A stretch of 17,743 bases of DNA. Origin: Clostridiales bacterium. GTDB taxonomy: Bacteria; Bacillota_A; Clostridia; Lachnospirales; Bianqueaceae. Location of the stretch: positions 1-17,743 of the forward strand of contig JAHZBS010000025.1 of assembly GCA_019423265.1 (NCBI GenBank), in the 5' to 3' direction. The notes beneath the pieces were generated by a model. The model searched no databases. It saw only the letters and a program-made list of their open reading frames with translations, and had not been told where the DNA came from. Below are positions 1-5,925 of the stretch, piece after piece. Made by a program: the position numbers and the translations under genes. Positions within the stretch are counted from its first letter, which is position 1. Every line of letters starts with the position of its first letter.

Positions 1-67
1 TTGGCGGTTTAAGAGGTGATATGCATTTGCGGTAAAAAGAAATTGCCATCAACAAAATTTTTTTCAT
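1..67 (-). CDS. yidD: YidD membrane protein insertion efficiency factor (partial, N-terminus only)
   Basis: Only the first 22 codons are present; the gene runs off the left edge. The translation begins MKKILLMAISFYRKCISPL, the typical YidD opening with an amphipathic membrane-binding helix and a conserved Y-R-x-x-I/C-S-P stretch. YidD is a small membrane-associated protein that helps YidC/Sec insert membrane proteins. The ATG at 65-67 is chosen because AGAAGG lies about 6 nt upstream; an in-frame ATG seven codons earlier has no ribosome-binding site. It follows rnpA by 75 nt in the conserved rpmH-rnpA-yidD-yidC order, which supports the call despite its shortness. Confidence 0.85.
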   Translation of the reverse strand, partial: MKKILLMAISFYRKCISPLKPP

Positions 68-142
68 TTCGAACCTTCTTTTTAACATAAACGCAGGCAG
101 GTTGTCCCCAAAAAGCCACACGTCTACCCTCAATCTTCGAAA

Positions 143-499
143 TCATTGCTTACGCACTGCAAATGTGCTTTCACCGCGAAGGACTCTCTGCTTGCCCGCA
201 AGCCTCAGCAGCGATCTCTCCATATCTGTGCTCTTCTTGTCCTTGGACGGCTTTCTCGCGATGATCACAAAATCATAGCCATCCTTGAAATGCTGCTGAT
301 TCAACCGGTAGGCCTCCCTTATGATGCGCTTAACCCTGCTTCGCACGACGCTATTTCCGATTTTCTTGCTGACTGTGATACCGAGCCGGTTCACATCCTC
401 GCCGTTCTCCAAACAATATAAAACGATGCAGGCATCTGCCTTGGAACGTCCCTCCGCGTAAACCCTGAGAAATTGTTGGTTCTTCAAACTTTGGATCAT
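143..499 (-). CDS. rnpA: Ribonuclease P protein component
   Basis: This 118-residue basic protein is the protein subunit of RNase P, which with the RNA subunit removes 5' leaders from pre-tRNAs. The family signature is near residues 47-65: K-K-I-G-N-S-V-V-R-S-R-V-K-R-I-I-R-E. The usual RNR core is RSR here, an Asn-to-Ser change I would treat as natural variation. An open frame extends 14 codons upstream, but the ATG at 497-499 is chosen because AAGGAG (504-509) sits at ideal spacing and the protein then starts at the usual family position (MIQSLKNQQFLRVY). It is downstream of rpmH and probably co-transcribed with it. Confidence 0.96.
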   Translation of the reverse strand: MIQSLKNQQFLRVYAEGRSKADACIVLYCLENGEDVNRLGITVSKKIGNSVVRSRVKRIIREAYRLNQQHFKDGYDFVIIARKPSKDKKSTDMERSLLRLAGKQRVLRGESTFAVRKQ

Positions 500-557
500 G
501 GGTCTCCTTGAAAAATACACGTGAGTAAAAGAAGGCCACATATCTGCGGCCCGTACC

Positions 558-692
558 TTACGCGGTTAATACTTTTCTTCCCTTTGCTCTTCTTCTCGCC
601 AATACTGCTCTGCCGGATTTGGTTAGCATTCTTTTTCTAAAGCCGTGTTCTCTCTTGCGCTGTCTTACCTTCGGCTGATATGTCATTTTCAT
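558..692 (-). CDS. rpmH: 50S ribosomal protein L34
   Basis: A 44-residue highly basic protein that begins [12 protein letters not shown] and continues with the invariant REHGFRKRM and ARRRAKGRK motifs near the C-terminus, as in bacterial L34. It is a component of the large ribosomal subunit. The start ATG (690-692) has a near-perfect ribosome-binding site, GGAGGTGT, about 10 nt upstream. It is the first gene of the rpmH-rnpA-yidD operon and has a consensus promoter at 769-797. In most Firmicutes dnaA lies on the other side of this promoter in the divergent direction; here an araC gene follows instead. Confidence 0.97.
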   Translation of the reverse strand: MKMTYQPKVRQRKREHGFRKRMLTKSGRAVLARRRAKGRKVLTA

Positions 693-768
693 GGCTGCAA
701 TACACCTCCTTATTCGATACCAGATACTTCCTGAATGTTGTAAACTTCAATTTTAGAGCACTATTTTT

Positions 769-797
769 ATTATATGCAAAGTCTATAGCTTCGTCAA
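769..797 (-). promoter_or_regulatory. Sigma-70-type promoter of rpmH-rnpA
   Basis: On the minus strand, TTGACG (792-797) is followed after 17 bp by TATAAT (769-774). The A+T-rich DNA just upstream (798-817) could act as an UP element and is the left copy of the 21-bp direct repeat. The predicted transcript start is near 762, leaving a leader of about 70 nt before rpmH. The -35 box begins exactly at the first base of the repeat. Confidence 0.85.
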
Positions 798-817
798 GCA
801 TTTTTTTCATAAAATTT
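797..817. repeat. Left copy of a 21-bp perfect direct repeat flanking the accessory block
   Basis: The plus strand reads AGCA, seven T, CAT, AAAATTT. The identical 21 bases recur at 17689-17709 in the same orientation. The two copies bracket everything in the window that is not core chromosome. Flanking bases do not match on either side (A797 is preceded by CA on the left and GAC on the right), so the repeat is exactly 21 bp. It may be a target-site or attachment-site duplication. Confidence 0.75.
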
Positions 818-848
818 AGCCCCCCTATTTCAGTAAAATTCGCTGGCC

Positions 849-1652
849 CTATCGATGGGCGGAGGGCGACACGCCCATATGCTTTTTATAAACTTTAGAA
901 AAATAGCTGAGGGTGTTAAATCCGCTTTTTTCAGCGCATTCGCTGACGTTATACTGTCTGCTGGCCAGGAGTGTGCGAGCATGGCTGCACCTGACTAAAT
1001 GAATGTATTCCACTAAGGTCTTACCCGTTGCCTCCTTAAATGCGTGGCAGACATAGGATCGGCTAAACGAGACGGCGCTGCAAACGCTGTCCACGGTGAT
1101 GGGCTCCGCGAAATGACGGCGGATATAATCAATGACCGCCTTCACCATCTCCAGTCGCTTGCCGGTGTAGCTTTGCTCCGAGTCAAGACCGGCCTCCGAA
1201 TAGTTCCGGTAAAGGTAGACAAAAAGCCGGATAAGCCGGGCACGGATTTCTGACCGGTAAAATGGCGCACGTTCCTGGCTTTCCCCGATGATGCCCAGCA
1301 CCTGCCGCTCTGCCTCCGGGTCGGAGATAAAGGGCTGGATCGGCGTGCCGGGCAGCTCTGGAATATCCAACATCTCCGGGTCCACAAGGAGATAGCAGTA
1401 CCGGCAGAAGTCCGTCGTATAAAAAGTGTGAAGGCGGTTGGCATTGATGATCGCCATATTTCCGGATGCCAGAGGGATGCGCTGGGCGTCCGATACCGCC
1501 ACCCCGCTGCCCTCGATACAGTAGAGGAACTCCGTCGCCTCATGCCAATGCAAGTCCCAATCCTCCTGGCTGCCCGTCAGCGTATTAATAGAAAAGTATA
1601 CCGGCAGCTCGGGATCGGAATAGACCTCGGCATTGTATTCATAGAAATCCAT
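849..1652 (-). CDS. AraC-family transcriptional regulator with cupin sensor domain
   Basis: A 267-residue cytoplasmic regulator. Residues about 20-95 look like a cupin sugar-sensing domain (LHWHEATEFLYCIEGSG, with a later NANRLHTF strand). Residues about 165-267 form the double helix-turn-helix AraC domain, including DSVCSAVSFSRSYVCHAFKEATG and the second recognition region AEKSGFNTLSYFSKVYKKHMGVSP. The ATG has a strong upstream AAGGAGG. It is divergent from the isomerase-dehydrogenase operon across a 160-bp spacer, so it most likely controls that operon and itself. No convincing terminator lies downstream, so transcription could run into the rpmH promoter region. The exact ligand is unknown. 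Confidence 0.92.
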   Translation of the reverse strand: MDFYEYNAEVYSDPELPVYFSINTLTGSQEDWDLHWHEATEFLYCIEGSGVAVSDAQRIPLASGNMAIINANRLHTFYTTDFCRYCYLLVDPEMLDIPELPGTPIQPFISDPEAERQVLGIIGESQERAPFYRSEIRARLIRLFVYLYRNYSEAGLDSEQSYTGKRLEMVKAVIDYIRRHFAEPITVDSVCSAVSFSRSYVCHAFKEATGKTLVEYIHLVRCSHARTLLASRQYNVSECAEKSGFNTLSYFSKVYKKHMGVSPSAHR

Positions 1653-1812
1653 GTGATAACCTCCTTATGCACAATCTGACAAACTTTATGCAAGTCTCTT
1701 GCTTTACTTTCCACGCAAGGTCCACTAAAATGAAAACTGAAAGAAAGACTGGCTGCCTGGCTTTCCTATCCAAATTTATGGTACAAATTTATTGTAATAG
1801 GAGTGAAGTGCT
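1653..1812. promoter_or_regulatory. Divergent regulatory region between araC and the TIM-barrel operon
   Basis: This 160-bp A+T-rich spacer must hold promoters for both directions, but neither has a good consensus -10/-35 pair, as expected for activator-dependent promoters. Two candidate protein-binding patterns are visible: a perfect palindrome GCAAG-TCT-CTTGC (1690-1702) and a direct repeat CAAATTTAT at 1771-1779 and 1784-1792 (13-bp period) just upstream of the plus-strand ribosome-binding site. AGGAG (1799-1803), 9 nt before a GTG, fixes the start of the downstream gene. Confidence 0.5.
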
Positions 1813-2661
1813 GTGTATGATTTTTCAATTGGCGTTCTGTTGGATTCATTTCGCACCGATACCGAGCAGGCTATGAAGCAGGCTGCGGCCCTCGGTCTCA
1901 ATGGGATTCAAGTCTACGCCACTGAAGGCAATATGGCCCCCGAAAACATGGACTCCCGCCGCCGCAAAGAATTTTGCCGCATGGCAGAGGGATACGGGCT
2001 CAAAATTTCCGCCTTGTGCGGGGATCTGGGATACGGATTTTTTGATCCGTCGCGAAACGACCAGGGAATTCAGCGCTCCAAACGGATTTTGGAGCTGGCC
2101 AAAGATTTGGGTACAGACATTGTCACAACGCACATCGGCGTCGTCCCCTCCGATCCTCATCATCCGCGCTATCGAATCATGCAGGACGCCTGCGGCACGC
2201 TGGCGGCATACGCCGACAGCCTGGACGCCCATTTTGCGGTAGAGACAGGGCCAGAGCCCGCGACAGTTCTCCGGGAATTTCTGGATGGCCTCCACTCCAC
2301 CGGCGTGGCCGTCAACCTGGATCCCGCCAACCTGGCCATGACTGTCGGTGGAAGCGCAGCAGAGGCGGTGCATATCCTCGGCCGCTATATCGTGCATACC
2401 CATGCCAAAGATGGCGTCCGCTATCGGGTGTGCGATCCGGAGATTCTCTATGGAATCCGGGACCCAGAGGGACCTTTTGACGAAGGAGAGTATTGCGAGG
2501 AGGTGCCCTTAGGAGCGGGAGATGTCTGCTGGCCAGAATACCTAGAGGCGCTCAGCAGCATCGGATACCGCGGTTTCTTGACTATCGAGCGGGAGGTCGG
2601 AGAAAATCCGTCGGCGGATATTCGGCTGGCCGTGGACTTCCTGCATCAATATGTCCGCTGA
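1813..2661 (+). CDS. Sugar phosphate isomerase/epimerase-like TIM-barrel protein (xylose isomerase-like)
   Basis: A 282-residue cytoplasmic enzyme of the AP-endonuclease-2/xylose-isomerase-like TIM-barrel superfamily (IolE, IolI and sugar epimerase relatives). A divalent-metal site of the usual kind is visible: E144 (VETGPE), D170 (NLDPANL), H197 (HTHAKDG) and E259 (IEREVG). The N-terminal strand DFSIGVLLDSF and the GLNGIQVYATEG region are typical. Translation begins at GTG, supported by AGGAG 9 nt upstream. It is the first gene of an operon with a Gfo/Idh/MocA dehydrogenase and a second TIM-barrel protein, so its substrate is probably a keto-sugar or cyclitol produced by that dehydrogenase. 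The exact reaction cannot be read from sequence. Confidence 0.88.
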   Translation: MYDFSIGVLLDSFRTDTEQAMKQAAALGLNGIQVYATEGNMAPENMDSRRRKEFCRMAEGYGLKISALCGDLGYGFFDPSRNDQGIQRSKRILELAKDLGTDIVTTHIGVVPSDPHHPRYRIMQDACGTLAAYADSLDAHFAVETGPEPATVLREFLDGLHSTGVAVNLDPANLAMTVGGSAAEAVHILGRYIVHTHAKDGVRYRVCDPEILYGIRDPEGPFDEGEYCEEVPLGAGDVCWPEYLEALSSIGYRGFLTIEREVGENPSADIRLAVDFLHQYVR

Positions 2662-2687
2662 CTTACCAAAAAAAGGAGAAAAATGAT

Positions 2688-3752
2688 ATGAAAAAATTAA
2701 AAATTGCAGTCATTGGGGTTGGTAACATTTCCGAGTGCCATATCCTTGCCTATTTGGCCAATCCCAATGTAGAACTTTACGCCTTCTGCGACATCGACCC
2801 GGTCCGCCTGAGTGAAAAGGGAAAGCTTTACGGCGTCAGCCGCCTCTACACCAGCGAGGAGGAGATGCTCCGGGCGCTGCCTGAGCTGGATGCGGTCAGC
2901 GTATGTGTCTGGAACTCCGCCCACGCCTCATGCACCATTATGGCCCTAGACGCCGGCAAAAACGTCCTGTGCGAAAAACCCATGGCAACCTCCGCCGCAG
3001 AGGCAAAACAAATGCTGGAGGCCGCCAAGCGAAACGGCAAGCACCTGCAAATCGGCTTTGTCTGCCGCTTCGGCCGTGACTGCGCCGTAGTGGAGGATTT
3101 CCGCAACCAAGGATTTTTCGGAGAGCTATACTATGCCAAGGCCACCTATCTGCGGCGCAACGGCAATCCCGGCGGCTGGTTCAGCGACAAGTCCCGGTCC
3201 GCAGGCGGCCCTCTCATCGATCTGGGCGTCCATGTCATCGACCTGACCCGCTATCTCATGGGAAATCCTCTTCCTGTCTCTGTCTACGGAGCGACCTTCC
3301 AGAAACTGCTAAACCGGCCCGGCATCAAAGACTCCGTTGACTATGTAGCCAGCGGCGCCAGTGTCGACGGCATCTGCGACGTAGAGGATCTGGCAACGGC
3401 GCTGGTGCGCTATGACAACGGGGCAGTCCTTGAAATCGAAACTTCCTACAGCCTCAACCTGAGGGAGGACCGCTATACACAGGAGCTTTTCGGCACCAAA
3501 GGCGGCGTCAAAATGTCGCCTGATTTGGAATTCTACACCGACGTCAACGGCTACATGAGCAACATAACCCTCGCAAATGCCGAACAATATACGGATGAAT
3601 CCCACATGTTTGAAGATGAAATCAACCATTTTGTGGATTGTATATTGAACGGCACTCCTTGCCGTGCATCCGCTGAGGACGGCGTACAGATAATGCGGAT
3701 ACTGGACGCCATCTATGAGTCGGCCAAAACCGGCCATGAAATCATTCTGTAG
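2688..3752 (+). CDS. Gfo/Idh/MocA-family NAD(P)-dependent oxidoreductase
   Basis: A 354-residue dehydrogenase. The N-terminal Rossmann fold starts with KIAVIGVGNIS and an acidic strand end (CDID, about residues 34-37). The family EKP motif is at residues 96-98, with K97 the usual catalytic or nicotinamide-positioning lysine. GGPLIDLGVHVIDL (173-186) supplies the conserved D178 and H182 of the active site. Family members oxidise or reduce a sugar or cyclitol hydroxyl using NAD(P). The ATG at 2688 is chosen over a longer frame because AAGGAG lies 9 nt upstream and the Rossmann fold then begins at residue 5. It is 26 nt after one TIM-barrel gene and 20 nt before another, so it is clearly in an operon with them. 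Confidence 0.93.
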   Translation: MKKLKIAVIGVGNISECHILAYLANPNVELYAFCDIDPVRLSEKGKLYGVSRLYTSEEEMLRALPELDAVSVCVWNSAHASCTIMALDAGKNVLCEKPMATSAAEAKQMLEAAKRNGKHLQIGFVCRFGRDCAVVEDFRNQGFFGELYYAKATYLRRNGNPGGWFSDKSRSAGGPLIDLGVHVIDLTRYLMGNPLPVSVYGATFQKLLNRPGIKDSVDYVASGASVDGICDVEDLATALVRYDNGAVLEIETSYSLNLREDRYTQELFGTKGGVKMSPDLEFYTDVNGYMSNITLANAEQYTDESHMFEDEINHFVDCILNGTPCRASAEDGVQIMRILDAIYESAKTGHEIIL

Positions 3753-3772
3753 TGTAGAAAGGTGGGAATATC

Positions 3773-4657
3773 ATGCGAATCGCACTGAGCACCTACAGCA
3801 TGGAACGGCGAATGCGGGAAGGCACTCTGAATCAGCTTAGCTGTATTGCCAAGGCTAAGGAAATGGGCTTTGACGCCATCGAATTTGTAGACATCTGGCC
3901 CCATGACGGCTCCAGCCGGGAGGATTATGCCAAACGCCTGCGGGAGGAGTGCCACCGCCTGGATATGCCCGTGGCCAATTTCGCCGTAGGCGCGGACTTT
4001 CTCCGATGCGGCGACCTCCCTGCGGAGATCGCCCGCGTCCAGCATGAGGTGGAGCTAGCTGCCGTCCTGGGTTCTCCGAGGATGCGGCATGACGCCACCG
4101 CCGGCTATCCGGAGGAAGTCCGCGGAGCCCGCGGATTCGACAGCTGCCTCCCTGTGCTGGCAGACGCCTGCCTCCAGATAACCCGCTTCGCAGCTGAACT
4201 GGGCGTCCAGACCATGGTGGAAAACCACGGACACTTCTGTCAAGACAGCGAACGGGTGGAGAAGCTGGTCAACGCAGTGGCGGATCCCAATTTTGGTCTG
4301 CTGTGTGACATAGGGAATTTTATGGACGGCGATGAGGACCCGGCTCTTGCCTGTTCTCGGGTAGCTCCTTACGCAATCCACGCCCACGCCAAGGATTTTC
4401 ATTTCAAGTCCGGTATGGAACCGAATCCTGGGCGGGGATTTGACTTGACCCGGGCCGGAAACTGGATCCGCGGAGCCATCGTGGGACACGGCGCCGTCCC
4501 GATCCGCCAGTGTCTGGGAATTCTAAAACGCTCCGGATTTGACGGCGACGTCGCTATCGAATTCGAGGGATTGGAAGAGCCGGAAATCGGCGTAGGCATT
4601 GGCCTTGAAAATCTGCGGCGGTATCTCGGAGAACTCGATGAATCGTGTACCTTTTGA
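3773..4657 (+). CDS. Second sugar phosphate isomerase/epimerase-like TIM-barrel protein
   Basis: A 294-residue protein of the same xylose-isomerase-like superfamily as the gene at 1813 but clearly different in sequence. It starts MRIALSTYSMERRM, a common opening for these proteins. Predicted metal ligands are E150 (MVENHGH), D179 (LLCDIGN), H205 (IHAHAKDFH) and E263 or E265 (IEFEG). The ribosome-binding site AAAGGTGGG precedes the ATG. As last gene of the operon it may act on the same intermediate as the first one, giving successive isomerase, eliminase or hydratase steps, or the two may form a hetero-oligomer. A weak GACATT/AATGTC hairpin follows, but no U-tract terminator is evident. Confidence 0.88.
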   Translation: MRIALSTYSMERRMREGTLNQLSCIAKAKEMGFDAIEFVDIWPHDGSSREDYAKRLREECHRLDMPVANFAVGADFLRCGDLPAEIARVQHEVELAAVLGSPRMRHDATAGYPEEVRGARGFDSCLPVLADACLQITRFAAELGVQTMVENHGHFCQDSERVEKLVNAVADPNFGLLCDIGNFMDGDEDPALACSRVAPYAIHAHAKDFHFKSGMEPNPGRGFDLTRAGNWIRGAIVGHGAVPIRQCLGILKRSGFDGDVAIEFEGLEEPEIGVGIGLENLRRYLGELDESCTF

Positions 4658-4699
4658 GCAGAGACATTCCCCCGCCGCAAAAATGTCATAAATTGTGGA

Positions 4700-4728
4700 T
4701 TGCCCCCCTGAAAAGGGGCTGGTATAAT
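4700..4728 (+). promoter_or_regulatory. Extended -10 promoter upstream of the soluble/membrane AraC pair
   Basis: TTGCCC (4700-4705), a 17-bp spacer and TATAAT (4723-4728), preceded by TGG to give an extended -10. The spacer holds the inverted repeat GCCCC/GGGGC (centred near 4710), which could be an operator. The predicted start near 4735 leaves an unusually long leader of about 260 nt before the ATG at 4996, unless a second promoter is used for that gene. Confidence 0.65.
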
Positions 4729-4745
4729 ATAAGAAAAATCAATCG

Positions 4746-4928
4746 TTACACTCCTTCCAAAGCTGATGGAGCAATTTCTCCAAATCGCAAAATATCCTTC
4801 TCTGAGTCGAAATAAACAGAAACCTCGGTCATCCCAGTATTCATCCGCGTGGATCCTCCGGGTATCTCATTGGAATAATTCTATAACGCAGCCGCAGTAC
4901 ACCTCCTGTCTGTCTTTCAGTCTAACAT
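4746..4928 (-). pseudogene. Possible decayed small gene, or a 32-residue small protein
   Basis: On the minus strand an ATG at 4926-4928 has a strong GGGAGGG ribosome-binding site, and the same frame runs 60 codons to TAA (4746-4748), but with TGA at codon 4 and TAG at codon 16. The last part, from the ATG at 4842-4844, encodes 32 residues beginning MNTGMTEVSVYFDSEKDILR and has its own GGAGG 10 nt upstream. Either this is a small gene broken by two stops or only the 32-residue ORF is translated. The T-x-V-S-V-Y-F stretch loosely recalls short transposon-associated proteins such as TnpW, but that resemblance is from memory and weak. It lies antisense to the leader of the adjacent regulator. Confidence 0.3.
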
Positions 4929-4995
4929 AGAACCCTCCCTTTGAATTTTTTATTTGTACTGTAATACTTTTGCGCATCTAGAGAGGTGAACGATT

Positions 4996-5844
4996 ATGAC
5001 CGACCAAATCTGGCAACAGATCGAGCAAACCGGATTGCCGGAGATTCCCGAGATCGGAAGGCTACAGATTCGCAACGCCATGCGCCCCATGAAAATGGAA
5101 GTCCATTCAGACCAGATGGAATTTCTGTTGCTCTACTCGGGGCGCAAGCGAATGTGGGTGGAAAACCGGCGCTACGACATGCAGGGCGGAGACCTCCTGG
5201 TCATCTTTCCAGGGGAACGGCACGGCGCGGAGGACGTCATACAAAACCGTTCCTCTCTGGTCTATCTCCTGATGGCAGTCCCAACGGAGACGTTCCCTTT
5301 CTGTATGCTGGAGGAAACAGAACGCCACATTCTCTGGGAGCGTTTAAAAAGTCTTCCCTCCCGGAAATTTATGGTTTCCTTTTCCGTCCGCAGGGAACTG
5401 GACGGGCTGTTTGACTGCATAAATTCAAAAGAACCCCTGAATTCGGCGCGCATCCGGACAAAGCTGATGGAATTTCTGTTTCAGGTGCTGGACGCCAGCT
5501 GCGCCGGAGAAAACCAACTTCCGCCCGACATCGGCACAGTCATTCGGTATATCCGTGAGAGACGCGACGAAATGCCCAGTATCGCCCAGATGGCATCCCT
5601 TGTCAATCTGTCAGAATCCCGCTTCAAGCAGAAATTCAAGCAGGCCACCGGCATCCCTCCTGTGGAATTCATGGTGCGGGAAAAGATTGGCGAGGCGAAG
5701 CTCCTCTTAGAAAGCAGCGGGCGATCCATCACCTCCATCGCCATGGAACTCGGATTCAACTCCAGCCAACATTTCTCTGTGCTGTTTAAAAAGTACGTGG
5801 GGGAATCCCCAGTCCAATACCGCCGCCATAACGCAGTACCGTAA
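4996..5844 (+). CDS. AraC-family transcriptional regulator with cupin sensor domain
   Basis: A 282-residue cytoplasmic regulator. Residues about 30-90 form the cupin-like ligand-binding part (VHSDQMEFLLLYSG, then GGDLLVIFPGERH). Residues about 180-282 are the AraC DNA-binding domain: SIAQMASLVNLSESRFKQKF, then ITSIAMELGFNSSQHFSVLF and the terminal GESPVQYRR. GAGAGGTG sits 7 nt before the ATG. It is followed after 81 bp by a membrane-bound AraC regulator on the same strand. It may control module A upstream, module C downstream or both. Confidence 0.93.
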   Translation: MTDQIWQQIEQTGLPEIPEIGRLQIRNAMRPMKMEVHSDQMEFLLLYSGRKRMWVENRRYDMQGGDLLVIFPGERHGAEDVIQNRSSLVYLLMAVPTETFPFCMLEETERHILWERLKSLPSRKFMVSFSVRRELDGLFDCINSKEPLNSARIRTKLMEFLFQVLDASCAGENQLPPDIGTVIRYIRERRDEMPSIAQMASLVNLSESRFKQKFKQATGIPPVEFMVREKIGEAKLLLESSGRSITSIAMELGFNSSQHFSVLFKKYVGESPVQYRRHNAVP

Positions 5845-5925
5845 TACCCTCCGGGTAGAATCGGCACGCCCCTGTGGTACTATAGGAATCCGTAACATAA
5901 CGTAGGAAGGGGATAAGATAAAAGG
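5845..5925 (+). promoter_or_regulatory. Promoter/operator region of the membrane AraC gene
   Basis: A perfect inverted repeat TACCC-TCC-GGGTA (5845-5857) lies one base after the upstream stop codon. An extended -10 TGG-TACTAT follows (TACTAT at 5878-5883) with no good -35; the palindrome covers part of the -35 position, as an operator would. CCTCCGGGTA also occurs at 4855-4864 upstream of the previous regulator. GGAAGGGG lies about 15 nt before the ATG, with AAAAGG directly adjacent to it. Confidence 0.45.

Larger units (their letters stand above)
4658..4995. other. 338-bp intergenic region with promoter and decayed minus-strand reading frame
   Basis: This gap holds a short imperfect hairpin just after the upstream stop, a near-consensus plus-strand promoter (4700-4728), a minus-strand reading frame with two internal stops (4746-4928), and a weaker alternative promoter TTGAAT-15 bp-TAATAC (4941-4967) close to the downstream araC gene. 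GAGAGGTG (4981-4988) is the ribosome-binding site of that gene. Confidence 0.6.

Noticed and set aside
1846..2403. 185-codon minus-strand open frame inside the first TIM-barrel gene
   Set aside because: It is the antisense shadow of a gene with full family motifs, has no ribosome-binding site of note, and its translation is Cys/His/Gly-rich without recognisable motifs.
4658..4699. GACATT/AATGTC hairpin after the second TIM-barrel gene as a terminator
   Set aside because: The stem is only 6 bp and A+T-rich and lacks a following U-run; it is too weak to list as a terminator.
693..4907. Similarity of 15 of 18 bases between the rpmH leader (693-710) and 4890-4907, both holding GGAGGTGTA on the minus strand
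   Set aside because: Most of the match is the Shine-Dalgarno sequence itself, and it does not extend further, so a duplicated rpmH leader is not supported.
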